Shown: positions 24,472 to 35,926 of the stretch, in pieces
Position numbering within the stretch: position 1 is the first letter of the stretch
Layout: every line of letters starts with the position of its first letter
Source: Anaerobacillus alkaliphilus
Lineage (GTDB): Bacteria; Bacillota; Bacilli; Bacillales; Anaerobacillaceae
Length of the DNA stretch: 64,000 nt
Assembly (NCBI RefSeq): GCF_004116265.1
Contig: NZ_QOUX01000032.1
Location: 186,001-250,000, forward strand
Direction of reading: 5' to 3'
Made by a program: the position numbers and the translations under genes
The notes under the pieces: generated by a model
The model's input: only the letters and a program-made list of their open reading frames with translations
Databases searched by the model: none
What the model was told of the DNA's origin: nothing

Positions 24472-25132
24472 CGAGTTACTTCCTAATGTGAAATGGGATC
24501 TAGTTTGGGATGCCACGAAACAAACTTTATATATGACTTCCATATCAGTAGCAGTGACGTTGGTTTTAGGAATTATTTTAGGTTTGGTGCTTTACTTAAC
24601 AGACAAAGGGAACCTTTGGGAAAATAAAATGATCCATGCATTAACAGCAGCAATCGTTAATGTTTTTAGATCAATTCCGTTTATCATCTTAATTATCTTA
24701 TTAATCCCTGTCACGAAAGTTCTTGTTGGAACGATGCTAGGGGCTAAGGCAGCATTGCCAGCACTTATCATTGGTGCGGCACCATTTTATGCGAGAATGG
24801 TAGAAATTGCACTGAGAGAAATTGATAAGGGTGTAGTTGAAGCGGCTCAGTCAATGGGAGCAAATCATTTTCAAATCATCTATAAGGTTTTAATTCCAGA
24901 ATCGCTCCCTGCGTTAATTTCCGGTATTACGGTTACTGCGATTGCGCTTGTATCTTTTACAGCTATGGCAGGTGTCGTGGGAGCTGGTGGACTTGGTGAC
25001 TTAGCATTCCTCGATGGGTTTCAACGTAGTCGTAACGATGTAACATTTGTAGCAACAATCGTAATTTTACTGATCGTCTTTGTCCTTCAATCGATAGGGG
25101 ACTTTTTCAAACACGCAACAGACAAACGTTAA
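24464..25132 (+). CDS. metP: Methionine ABC transporter permease
   Basis: A 222-residue permease with five to six membrane helices. The cytoplasmic EAA loop is EAAQSMGANHFQIIYKVLIPESLPALISG, the site of contact with MetN. ATG at 24464 lies within the end of metN and has GGAGGTGA upstream. Second gene of metNPQ. Confidence 0.94.
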   Translation: MINELLPNVKWDLVWDATKQTLYMTSISVAVTLVLGIILGLVLYLTDKGNLWENKMIHALTAAIVNVFRSIPFIILIILLIPVTKVLVGTMLGAKAALPALIIGAAPFYARMVEIALREIDKGVVEAAQSMGANHFQIIYKVLIPESLPALISGITVTAIALVSFTAMAGVVGAGGLGDLAFLDGFQRSRNDVTFVATIVILLIVFVLQSIGDFFKHATDKR

Positions 25133-25201
25133 TGAATTTCTTTTCTCATTTGGGAAAGAAGTAAACTATAAAAAAACAAAAGAAAAGGGGTACTATATAA
25201 C

Positions 25202-26059
25202 ATGAAAAAGTTAGCAGGAATTTTAAGTGCAGCATTTCTATCACTTGCATTAGTTGCTTGTGGTACAGCAGAAGAACAACCAGCTGAGCAAACACAAACA
25301 GCAGGGGAAGCAACAGGAGAAGTTGTAAAATTAGTAATCGGTGCATCAAATGTGCCACACGCTGAAGTTCTAGAGGCAGCGGCGCCAATTTTACTAGAAG
25401 AGGGAATTGAGATTGAAGTTGTACGTTTCCAAGATTATGTGTTACCAAACCAAGCGTTAGCAGGCAATGAGTTAGATGCAAACTATTTCCAACACATTCC
25501 TTATTTAACAAGACAAAACGAAGAGCATGGGTATGGTTTTGTGAATGCTGGTGGAATTCACATTGAACCAATCGGTGTTTACTCACAAAAGTGGGGTAGT
25601 CTAGAAGAGCTTCCAGAAGGTGCAGAAATTCTTATGAGTAGTGCTGTGCCGGACCATGGTCGTATCTTAGCAATGTTAGAAGAAAAGGGATTAGTTACGT
25701 TAGCTGAAGGTGTAGGAATTAATGCTACGCTAGAAGATATCATTGAAAATCCAAAGAACTTTAAGTTTAGTGCGCGTTTTGAAGCTTCATTATTACCCAC
25801 AGCTTACTTAAACGGCGAAGGTGATGCAGTATTAATTAACTCAAATTTTGCACTAGGTGCTGGTATTTCTCCTGGTAAAGACTCAATCGCGCTTGAGTCA
25901 GCAGATGTAACAAACCCTTACGTGAACGTAATTGCAGTCCGCGCTGGTGATGAAAATCGTCCTGAAATTCAAAAGTTAGTTGAAGTGTTACAATCAGAAG
26001 TGATCCGTAATTTCATCTTAGAAAATTGGGGCGGCGACGTAGTACCTGCTTCTAAATAA
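25202..26059 (+). CDS. metQ: Methionine-binding lipoprotein
   Basis: A 285-residue substrate-binding lipoprotein of the NLPA/MetQ family. Signal peptide with lipobox LALVACG; mature protein with IGASNVPHAEVLEAAAPILLEEGIEIEVV, then DYVLPNQALAGNELDANYFQHIPYL, the usual ligand-binding region. ATG after AAAGGGG. Last gene of the operon, followed by a terminator. Confidence 0.95.
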   Translation: MKKLAGILSAAFLSLALVACGTAEEQPAEQTQTAGEATGEVVKLVIGASNVPHAEVLEAAAPILLEEGIEIEVVRFQDYVLPNQALAGNELDANYFQHIPYLTRQNEEHGYGFVNAGGIHIEPIGVYSQKWGSLEELPEGAEILMSSAVPDHGRILAMLEEKGLVTLAEGVGINATLEDIIENPKNFKFSARFEASLLPTAYLNGEGDAVLINSNFALGAGISPGKDSIALESADVTNPYVNVIAVRAGDENRPEIQKLVEVLQSEVIRNFILENWGGDVVPASK

Positions 26060-26075
26060 TAAGGAACAAAAAGCG

Positions 26076-26109
26076 AGGAAGTTAACCAATATGGCTAACT
26101 TCCTTTTTC
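26076..26109 (+). terminator. Terminator of metNPQ
   Basis: GAGGAAGTTAACCA...TGGCTAACTTCCTTTTT. Confidence 0.88.
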
Positions 26110-26215
26110 TTAATTACGGCAGTTTAGTGAAGATTTCCTAGTTTACCTTGCAAGTGAATTTCTATAATTTACAATTAACAAGAGACATACTTTACATTGG
26201 AAGGAAGTTTTCTTG

Positions 26216-26800
26216 ATGCCAGAGGAAACAAGACGGAGGATTTTGGAAGCTGCGATGAGTTTAATGAGTATAAAAGGTTATACTGCGACAACCACAAAGG
26301 AAATAGCTCAAGTAGCAGGAATTGCAGAGATAACTTTATTCAGAAAGTATCATTCCAAACAAGAAATACTCGATAATTTAATTGAAACCTACACATCTTC
26401 GTTTAAACATAGATTATTTTCAGATAATGCTTTGGTCTATGACCTTGAAATAGATCTTGCTAACGTAAGTAGAATATATCAAACCTTCATGGAAGAAAAC
26501 CAAAGAATTGTTCTATTAGCTTACAAGGAAAGTGGTATTCATGATGAGATTTCTGAACGGCTAACGGCAAATCCTAGGCTTATGAAAGAATATCTCGTTG
26601 GGTATCTAGAGGAAATGAAAAGAAGGGAAGAAATAAACAATCTAGACATTGATCTAACTGTTATGAGCTTTATGTGGATGAATTTAGGTTACTTTTCTTC
26701 AAAATTTATTTCAGTTAAAAAAGTGGCGATTGTTCCATTAGATACCTTTATTGAACATAGTGTAAAAGTTTTTGCAAAAGGGTTAAAAAATCCCAACTAA
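26216..26800 (+). CDS. TetR-family transcriptional regulator
   Basis: A 194-residue TetR-type repressor. The N-terminal helix-turn-helix is RRRILEAAMSLMSIKGYTATTTKEIAQVAGIAEITLFRKYHSKQEIL; the C-terminal part is an all-helical ligand and dimer domain. ATG at 26216 after GGAAGGAAG. It lies just upstream of an AhpD-like gene in the same orientation and probably regulates it. The palindromes at 3262 and 52631 are TetR-like sites in the window, but nothing ties them to this protein. Confidence 0.88.
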   Translation: MPEETRRRILEAAMSLMSIKGYTATTTKEIAQVAGIAEITLFRKYHSKQEILDNLIETYTSSFKHRLFSDNALVYDLEIDLANVSRIYQTFMEENQRIVLLAYKESGIHDEISERLTANPRLMKEYLVGYLEEMKRREEINNLDIDLTVMSFMWMNLGYFSSKFISVKKVAIVPLDTFIEHSVKVFAKGLKNPN

Positions 26801-26865
26801 TGCATTCATAAATCACATCCTGGAAACTCATACTATCATTGTTAACTAACCGAAAGGGGTAATTG

Positions 26866-27237
26866 ATGATGGATGAAATGATGAATACTGGTTCGTATGA
26901 AGAGATCCTTCACGACTATAAGTTGGGTTTAGGCCATTTCACAGAAAAAATGCCGCATATCGCAAGAAAGTTTAATGCTTTTACGGAAGCTTGTTTTGAG
27001 GAAGGGAAGTTATCTCAAAAAGAAAAGCAATTAATCGCCTTAGGAATAAGTGTTTATTCTCAGGATGAATATTGTATTATTTATCATACAAAAGGCTGTA
27101 TTGACCAAGGTTGTACTGAGGAAGAGATTTGGGAAGCTATTGGTGTAACAGGGGCGTTTGGTGGAGGCGCTGCAATAAGCCAAGCGGTAACGCTAGTACA
27201 AGATTGTATGGAAGAATTTAGTCAATCGATTAATTAA
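26866..27237 (+). CDS. Carboxymuconolactone decarboxylase / AhpD-like protein
   Basis: A 123-residue AhpD-fold protein. The family core [54 protein letters not shown] includes Cys-Ile-Ile-Tyr-His in place of the CxxC seen in peroxidase-linked AhpD, so the first Cys and His are kept but the paired Cys is not in the usual position. Possible roles are hydroperoxide detoxification or ring-opening decarboxylation. Two ATGs three nt apart; the first is used. Confidence 0.8.
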   Translation: MMDEMMNTGSYEEILHDYKLGLGHFTEKMPHIARKFNAFTEACFEEGKLSQKEKQLIALGISVYSQDEYCIIYHTKGCIDQGCTEEEIWEAIGVTGAFGGGAAISQAVTLVQDCMEEFSQSIN

Positions 27238-27248
27238 ATTACGTTGCA

Positions 27249-27286
27249 AGAGAATTGGCTCAAGTTTAGCTAATTCTCTTTTTTTA
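27249..27286 (+). terminator. Terminator of the tetR-ahpD-like unit
   Basis: AGAGAATTGGCT...AGCTAATTCTCT with a run of T. Confidence 0.88.
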
Positions 27287-27460
27287 TCCTAATACTTTTA
27301 AATGTTCTTATTGACATTGTAAAAAAAAGGGAGTAAGATAGTCTCTGTCAACTAACTGTATTACTACTCATAGTACACGCAATACAATTTTTGCAGAAAC
27401 TGTAACCTTTACCTAGGCTCGAACGTCAATAAAATATATCAAACATAAAGGAGTATTAGT

Positions 27461-28135
27461 ATGTTTAAAAAGCTAGTTACAAATCATTTTCCACTTTTAT
27501 ATTTACTATCCATCCCTTTGTTACACACAATTTATGATTACTTAAATAAGAACCATACAGAAGCAACAAATATTATGACAACCATCGATAAACAAATTCC
27601 TTTTATACCTGAATTTATTATTCCATATATCGGTTGGTATTTTTTTATGTTTTTTTACTTAATCTATTTCTATCAAAAAGATAGAAAAATATATTACGAG
27701 AGTTTAATTGCTACAAATGTGGGGATGGTCGTATGTTATCTGTTTTATTTCTTTTTCCAAACAACCTTTCCAAGACCAGTGGTAACAGGAAATGAGTTCC
27801 ATATTAATTTAGTCCGATTTATCTATTCCAATGATCAGCCTTATAATTGTTTTCCGAGTATTCATGTTCTTACAACGTTTATCATCATGTACGGAATGTA
27901 CCGAAGTGAGATTCATAGTTTTTTTAATCGATATTTTGTCTACGTCTTTGGCTTATTAATCATATTATCAACAGTCTTTGTTAAGCAACACTCTATTTTG
28001 GACGGTATTGCCTCTATAATCCTAGTGATCTCGAGTTTTGCAATTATTAGTAGGTTAGAATTGGCATCATTACTAATAATGAAGGAAAAAGTTTTAAAGC
28101 CAGCTTTGTACTATAAACAACACTCACATCACTAA
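27461..28135 (+). CDS. PAP2-superfamily membrane phosphatase-like protein
   Basis: A 224-residue membrane protein with about six helices. The PAP2 catalytic motifs are FPRPVV (part of motif 1), CFPSIHV (motif 2, PSxH) and the variant TVFVKQHSILDGIAS (motif 3, with His and Asp). Such enzymes dephosphorylate lipid or undecaprenyl phosphates; this form resembles the inositolphosphorylceramide-synthase-like branch. AAAGGAG precedes the ATG. Substrate unknown. Confidence 0.78.
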   Translation: MFKKLVTNHFPLLYLLSIPLLHTIYDYLNKNHTEATNIMTTIDKQIPFIPEFIIPYIGWYFFMFFYLIYFYQKDRKIYYESLIATNVGMVVCYLFYFFFQTTFPRPVVTGNEFHINLVRFIYSNDQPYNCFPSIHVLTTFIIMYGMYRSEIHSFFNRYFVYVFGLLIILSTVFVKQHSILDGIASIILVISSFAIISRLELASLLIMKEKVLKPALYYKQHSHH

Positions 28136-28305
28136 TAACCTTGAAATAGCTAGGAAAAGTGAGGGATTTTCCACATCTTATCGTTGAGAACGTGAGATCG
28201 CTGCTAAGGGAAACAGAGTCAACTATATAGCGCTAGAGACCTTTTGTTCAGATAAAGTGGTTATGTTACGATAAGACCGTAGTAAAAATGAGAAAGGGTT
28301 GATTT
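28136..28305 (+). promoter_or_regulatory. Upstream region with inverted CTTATCGT/ACGATAAG arms
   Basis: CTTATCGT (28178-28185) and ACGATAAG (28269-28276) enclose about 85 nt that could fold, ahead of the small ATT-start gene. No known RNA class is recognised. Confidence 0.3.
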
Positions 28306-28497
28306 ATTATCCATCAAATCGAGGTAGACCATACGAATGAAATGGAAAAAGCAATGCGCCAATCACATGGAATAGGTTATGCTGATTACAATCGAAAATT
28401 AGAAAATCGTCTCCGTGTTGAAAGAAGGCGAGAACAAGACCATAAAGAGTCAATGCAAATGGTATCGAATATTAGAATGAATATGAAACATTTATAG
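28306..28497 (+). CDS. Small basic protein with apparent ATT start
   Basis: An open frame of 63 codons (IIHQIEVDHTNEMEKAMRQ...RVERRREQDHKES...MKHL) ends at 28497 and is followed by a strong terminator. An in-frame stop at 28300-28302 closes the frame upstream. The only well-placed ribosome site (GAAAGGG) sits seven nt before ATT at 28306. The first in-frame ATG (28342) has none and would give 51 residues. The protein is helical and rich in Arg/Lys/Glu. Function unknown. Confidence 0.55.
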   Translation: MIHQIEVDHTNEMEKAMRQSHGIGYADYNRKLENRLRVERRREQDHKESMQMVSNIRMNMKHL

Positions 28498-28502
28498 ATA
28501 CG

Positions 28503-28540
28503 AAAAGTATGCCAGAGCAGATTTCTGGCATACTTTTTAT
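28503..28540 (+). terminator. Terminator after the small basic gene
   Basis: AAAAGTATGCCAGA...TCTGGCATACTTTTTAT, a near-perfect stem. Confidence 0.88.
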
Positions 28541-28981
28541 GTTCTTCTATACATGGGTATTTTTTTAGAGTTATTACAATTGATAGGAGTTTTCAATTAG
28601 AAATTTTCTTCATGAAATTGGTTAAAAACTCTAGACTTTTCTCAATTAATGCTTGATAATTGATTATTAGTTGGGGTTATCTAATTGAGAATTAAAAGTT
28701 CAACTCAAACTAGAGTGACATATATTTCAAACCGTGTACATGTTTTTAGGGGCAATAAGCAAACTAGGGATTGATACTATATAAAAATAGGAGGATTTCA
28801 AGTGAGATTTTAAGCAAAATGGACTTTCTATACATAGTAGTTTAAAAAGTATCGAAATAAAAGTCGTCAAACTTGAAGTGGAATTCTATTTGTTATAAGA
28901 TTGTAATGAGAATAGATTGAGAATATAGGTTTAAAAATTTATATCGTAAATCTTAACATCGTTTAATGGAGGGAAAAAACA
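28541..28981 (+). promoter_or_regulatory. suf upstream region (441 nt, no gene)
   Basis: It contains a hairpin with arms TTCTCAATTA (28639-28648) and TAATTGAGAA (28682-28691). Inside is TGATAATTGATTATTA (28654-28669), which resembles Fur-type half sites. AGGAGG followed by GTG AGA TTT TAA (from about 28792) could be a three-codon leader ORF. No known RNA class is recognised. Confidence 0.35.
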
Positions 28982-29767
28982 ATGACAGCAACAAACTTAA
29001 CAGTGAAAGACCTTCGTGTTGCTATTGAAGGGAAAGAAATCTTAAAAGGTTTTAACATTGAGGTTAAAGGTGGGGAAATCCACGCAATCATGGGACCTAA
29101 TGGAACAGGTAAATCTACACTTGCTTCTGCGTTAATGGGACACCCGAAATATGAGGTGACCGGTGGAGAGGCTTCATTAAACGGTAAAGACCTTTTAGAG
29201 ATGGAAGTAGATGAAAGAGCACGTGAAGGTTTATTCTTAGCGATGCAATATCCAAGTGAAATTTCAGGGATTACAACTGCTGATTTTTTACGTTCAGCTA
29301 TTAACGCAAAACGCGGTGAAGGAAATGAAATTTCATTAATGAAATTCATCCGTCAATTAGATGAAAAAATGAAAGTGTTAGAAATGGATGAAGAGTATTC
29401 TCAACGTTACTTAAACGAAGGCTTCTCTGGTGGAGAGAAGAAACGTAATGAAATCCTTCAATTATTAATGACTGAACCGAAAATCGCAATTTTAGATGAG
29501 ATCGATTCAGGTTTAGACATCGATGCACTTAAAGTTGTATCTAATGGCGTAAATGCAATGCGTGGTTCTGAGTTTGGCTGTCTAATCATCACTCACTATC
29601 AACGTCTATTAAATTACATCACTCCAGACTTTGTGCACGTAATGATGCAAGGTCGTATTGTGAAATCGGGTGGTCCTGAGTTAGCTCACCGTTTAGAAGC
29701 TGAAGGATATGACTGGATTAAAGAAGAGTTAGGAATTGAAGACGAAACTGTAGGGCAAGAAGCATAA
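28982..29767 (+). CDS. sufC: Fe-S cluster assembly ATPase SufC
   Basis: A 261-residue soluble ABC-type ATPase of the SufBCD scaffold. Walker A GPNGTGKSTLA, signature FSGGEKKRNEI, Walker B IAILDEIDSGLDIDAL. It powers conformational change of SufB-SufD during cluster assembly. ATG after GGAGGG. First gene of sufCDSUB, the main Fe-S assembly system in Bacillus. Confidence 0.96.
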   Translation: MTATNLTVKDLRVAIEGKEILKGFNIEVKGGEIHAIMGPNGTGKSTLASALMGHPKYEVTGGEASLNGKDLLEMEVDERAREGLFLAMQYPSEISGITTADFLRSAINAKRGEGNEISLMKFIRQLDEKMKVLEMDEEYSQRYLNEGFSGGEKKRNEILQLLMTEPKIAILDEIDSGLDIDALKVVSNGVNAMRGSEFGCLIITHYQRLLNYITPDFVHVMMQGRIVKSGGPELAHRLEAEGYDWIKEELGIEDETVGQEA

Positions 29768-29792
29768 TTGGTCATTTAGAGGAGGTAAGAAA

Positions 29793-32729
<2,937 letters not shown>

Positions 32730-32768
32730 TTAAGAATTAGGAATTAAGAATTGTGAATTATGAATTGA
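32730..32768 (+). repeat. Heptamer tract between sufU and sufB
   Basis: GAATTAG/GAATTAA/GAATTGT/GAATTAT units start directly after the sufU stop, inside the suf operon; a 140-nt gap to sufB results. Confidence 0.8.
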
Positions 32769-32869
32769 AAAACCTAAAGTGTTTAGGATGATATTTGATT
32801 GCTGGACAACAATAATTTCCTCATATTGAAGGAATTTTGTTAGCAAGAAATTATAAGGAGGGTTTTAAA

Positions 32870-34267
32870 GTGGCGAAAAAAATGCCTGATATCGGTGAAT
32901 ATAAATATGGCTTTCACGATAAAGACGTATCTATCTTCCGTTCTGCAAAAGGCTTAACGAAGGAAATCGTTGAGGAAATTTCAAGAATGAAAAAAGAGCC
33001 AGAATGGATGCTTGACTTCCGTCTTAAGTCATTAGAACAATTTTACAAAATGCCAATGCCTTTATGGGGTGGCGACTTAGCAGACTTACACTTTGATGAT
33101 ATTACGTATTATGTAAAACCTTCTGAGAAATCAGAAAAATCTTGGGATGAAGTTCCTGAAGAAATCAAAAATACGTTTGATAAACTTGGTATCCCTGAAG
33201 CAGAGCAAAAGTATTTAGCTGGGGTTTCAGCTCAGTATGAGTCTGAGGTTGTTTACCACAATATGCAACAAGATTTAACGGACTTAGGAGTTATTTTTAA
33301 AGATACCGATTCAGCACTACGTGAAGATGAAGAAATCTTTAAAAAGTACTTCGGAACAGTTATCCCTCCGGCGGATAATAAGTTCGCGGCGTTAAATTCA
33401 GCAGTATGGTCAGGTGGTTCATTTATCTATGTTCCAAAAGGAGTAAAATGTGAAACACCACTTCAAGCATACTTCCGTATTAACTCTGAAAATATGGGGC
33501 AGTTTGAAAGAACGTTAATCATTGCAGATGAAGATAGCTCAGTTCATTATGTAGAAGGTTGTACTGCACCTGTGTATTCTACAAACTCACTTCATAGTGC
33601 GGTAGTTGAAATCATCATTAATAAAAACGCATATTGCCGATATACAACGATCCAAAACTGGGCACCAAACATCTTCAACCTAGTTACAAAACGTGCGGTT
33701 GCTTATGAACATGCAACAATGGAGTGGGTTGACGGTAACATTGGTTCTAAGTTAACAATGAAATATCCTGCTGTTGTTATGAAAGGTGAGGGCGCGAAAG
33801 GAACAATTCTTTCAATCGCTATCGCTGGTAAAGGACAACACCAAGATGCAGGAGCAAAAGTTCATCACTTAGCGCCAAACTGTTCATCTACAATCGTTTC
33901 GAAGTCGATCTCTAAACAAGGCGGTAAAGTAACATACCGTGGAATTTGTCACTTCGGTCGTAAATCAGAAGGTTCTAAATCGAAAATTGAGTGTGATACA
34001 CTAATCATGGATAACGAGTCTACATCTGATACAATTCCGTACAACGAAATTCTTAACAACAACATTACGTTAGAGCATGAGGCTACGGTATCAAAAGTAT
34101 CAGAAGACCAATTATTCTACTTAATGAGCCGTGGTATTTCAGAGCAAGAAGCTACTGAAATGATCGTAATGGGCTTCATTGAGCCATTTACAAAAGAATT
34201 ACCAATGGAATATGCAGTAGAGATGAACCGCCTAATCAAGTTCGAGATGGAAGGTTCAATCGGATAA
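32870..34267 (+). CDS. sufB: Fe-S cluster assembly protein SufB
   Basis: A 465-residue scaffold protein on which Fe-S clusters are built. The N-terminus ([19 protein letters not shown]) and the C-terminal region ([30 protein letters not shown]) are typical; the conserved core includes [25 protein letters not shown] at 32870 is preceded by AAGGAGG; the longer frame from a TTG overlaps that site. Last gene of the operon, ending in a terminator. Confidence 0.96.
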   Translation: MAKKMPDIGEYKYGFHDKDVSIFRSAKGLTKEIVEEISRMKKEPEWMLDFRLKSLEQFYKMPMPLWGGDLADLHFDDITYYVKPSEKSEKSWDEVPEEIKNTFDKLGIPEAEQKYLAGVSAQYESEVVYHNMQQDLTDLGVIFKDTDSALREDEEIFKKYFGTVIPPADNKFAALNSAVWSGGSFIYVPKGVKCETPLQAYFRINSENMGQFERTLIIADEDSSVHYVEGCTAPVYSTNSLHSAVVEIIINKNAYCRYTTIQNWAPNIFNLVTKRAVAYEHATMEWVDGNIGSKLTMKYPAVVMKGEGAKGTILSIAIAGKGQHQDAGAKVHHLAPNCSSTIVSKSISKQGGKVTYRGICHFGRKSEGSKSKIECDTLIMDNESTSDTIPYNEILNNNITLEHEATVSKVSEDQLFYLMSRGISEQEATEMIVMGFIEPFTKELPMEYAVEMNRLIKFEMEGSIG

Positions 34268-34271
34268 TAAC

Positions 34272-34301
34272 AAAAAACGAGCCCTCGGGCTCGTTTTTTT
34301 T
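34272..34301 (+). terminator. Terminator of sufCDSUB
   Basis: AAAAAACGAGCCC/GGGCTCGTTTTTTT. Confidence 0.95.
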
Positions 34302-34308
34302 ATTCATA

Positions 34309-34469
34309 GGCTCTTTTCGTAAACATTGTGGTTATTCGAACACAATAAATTGTCTTTAATTAGTGGTTTGTTACGTATTCAATGCAGAGGTTAGAAAAGA
34401 TGCCCGCTAAACTTAGTGCAATGCCTATGCGACTTATTTTGAAAAGCAATAAACTTTGCGAAAACAGCC
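34309..34469 (-). mobile_element. MITE copy 2 (161 bp, reversed)
   Basis: Opens with GGCTCTTTTCGTAAACATTG and closes with AAACTTTGCGAAAACAGCC, the reverse orientation of copies 1, 3 and 4. The interior is diverged. Flanks TATTCATA/TATTAAAT agree at five of eight positions. Confidence 0.8.
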
Positions 34470-34491
34470 TATTAAATTAACAACCAAACTA

Positions 34492-34638
34492 CTACCAAGG
34501 GCGTCTCGGTGGACGTGGAAATGGCGGTCTTGGATATGGTGGATAGAATGGCGGATAAAATGGTGGATACGGGTAAGGCGGGAATGGTGGATAATAAGGT
34601 GGATAAAATGGCGGTCTCCATGGATACCAAGGATACAT
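34492..34638 (-). CDS. Pro/Tyr-rich 48-residue protein
   Basis: The minus strand from ATG at 34638 encodes 48 residues made almost only of Pro, Tyr, Phe, Arg and Trp: MYPWYPWRPPFYPPYYPPF, then PPYPYPPFYPPFYPPYPRPP, ending RRPW. GGGAGG lies in ideal position. Pro/Tyr repeats of this kind occur in spore coat and other cross-linked structural proteins, so a coat role is plausible but unproven. ORFs read in other frames of this segment are shadows. MITE copy 2 ends 23 nt beyond the stop. Confidence 0.8.
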   Translation of the reverse strand: MYPWYPWRPPFYPPYYPPFPPYPYPPFYPPFYPPYPRPPFPRPPRRPW

Positions 34639-34840
34639 AAAAGCACCTCCCTCATTAAAATTACTATATATTATTCAAGATAGTTACTATTGAGCCTTCT
34701 ATCGAATAAAAAGGCTATTGTAGTAGAAAATTCAGTTTTATGTCCTAATTATTAAATATTTTAAAACATTTTATATTTTTTACTATCTAAATAGGGGAAA
34801 CTCTTTCGTTTGTCGAAACAGTAGATAAGGGGGGAGTAGT

Positions 34841-34945
34841 TTGGATATTATGATAGATCAACTATTACTTTATCTTGGCATTGCACTAGTAAAATTGGTC
34901 ATTGTCGCTGCAATTATTTATTTTCTCAGATCTCGAAAAAAGTAA
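34841..34945 (+). CDS. 34-residue single-pass membrane peptide
   Basis: A TTG start preceded by AAGGGGGGAG encodes MDIMIDQLLLYLGIALVKLV, continuing IVAAIIYFLRSRKK: one membrane helix and a basic cytoplasmic end. The strong ribosome site and inside-positive tail suggest a real small membrane protein. Partner unknown. Confidence 0.55.
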   Translation: MDIMIDQLLLYLGIALVKLVIVAAIIYFLRSRKK

Positions 34946-35046
34946 GAAGCTTTAATTTTTACAGGTAAGATTCTAGATTTTACATTCTGATATGCATCGT
35001 TCATAATAAAAACATACTTATTCACACTAGAAAGTTGGGCATATGA

Positions 35047-35865
35047 ATGGAATGGATTATCTTAATGGTAATTGGGCTAATCGCTGGTACATTAGGAAGT
35101 TTAATGGGCTTAGGCGGTGGCATTATCGTTGTTCCTGCTTTGATGATATTAAGTAGCTATTTAGCTATATTGGCTGGTATAACTCCACAAGTAGCTGTTG
35201 GTACATCGCTGTTAATTATGATTTTTACGGGACTGTCATCAACATTAACATATTTGAAACAAAAAACAGTAGATTTACGTAGTGGAATGCTTTTTTTCTG
35301 TGGTAGTGGACCGGGTGCTTTGTTAGGAGTCTATTTAAACAATGGAATTGATGCAAGACTTTTTTTAATTATATTTGGGTCATTTATTATTTTTATATCC
35401 TTTGTACTAATTATTAGAAAGAAACTAAAGCCAATTAAGCCAAGCAAACATGGAATTACACGTGAATATATAAACGTGAACGGCGATAAAATCGAATATG
35501 GATATCATCCACTGTTAGCCTTGTCGATCGCATTTTTTGTCGGGATGTGTTCAGGTTTATTTGGTATTGGTGGTGGCTCGATTATGGTTCCTGCCATGAT
35601 CCTAATTTTTGGCTTTCCACCTCACCGCGCAGTTGCTACTTCCATGTTTATGATTTTTTTATCTGCAATTTTGAGTTCGATGACCCATATTAGTCTAGGA
35701 AACGTCGATTGGTTATATGCCTTAGCCTTAGTTCCAGGAGCATGGGTTGGCGGTATACTAGGAGCGAAAATTAACCAAAGACTAGAAAGCGATACAGTAG
35801 TCAATTTACTACGACTGTTCCTCATTCTTATTGGTATTCGACTGATTTATCAAGGACTGTTCTAA
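35047..35865 (+). CDS. TauE/SafE-family permease (YunE-like)
   Basis: A 272-residue permease with eight predicted helices arranged as two repeats, each with a Gly-rich motif: GTLGSLMGLGGGIIVVPAL and GMCSGLFGIGGGSIMVPAMI. Family members export sulfite or organosulfonate-derived anions. It lies directly before yunD, as yunE does in B. subtilis. The ribosome site is weak. Confidence 0.85.
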   Translation: MEWIILMVIGLIAGTLGSLMGLGGGIIVVPALMILSSYLAILAGITPQVAVGTSLLIMIFTGLSSTLTYLKQKTVDLRSGMLFFCGSGPGALLGVYLNNGIDARLFLIIFGSFIIFISFVLIIRKKLKPIKPSKHGITREYINVNGDKIEYGYHPLLALSIAFFVGMCSGLFGIGGGSIMVPAMILIFGFPPHRAVATSMFMIFLSAILSSMTHISLGNVDWLYALALVPGAWVGGILGAKINQRLESDTVVNLLRLFLILIGIRLIYQGLF

Positions 35866-35918
35866 AATTTACAATGCAAAATGAAGATTTGTTCATTCTA
35901 CATTCTACATTCCAAGGG
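35866..35918. repeat. GAATGTA-type heptamer tract
   Basis: CATTCTACATTCTACATTCC (35893-35912) is the reverse complement of GAATGTA units, beside AT-rich sequence following the permease stop. Confidence 0.6.
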
Positions 35919-35926
35919 GTGATTCC

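Noticed and set aside
25146-25586. 146-codon minus-strand ORF over metQ
   Set aside because: Antisense shadow of metQ, with no ribosome site and Leu/His-biased composition.
34434-34683. Long ORFs on both strands over the Pro/Tyr-rich gene
   Set aside because: They are alternative frames of the repetitive CCA/TAT-rich coding sequence; only the 48-residue frame has a ribosome site.
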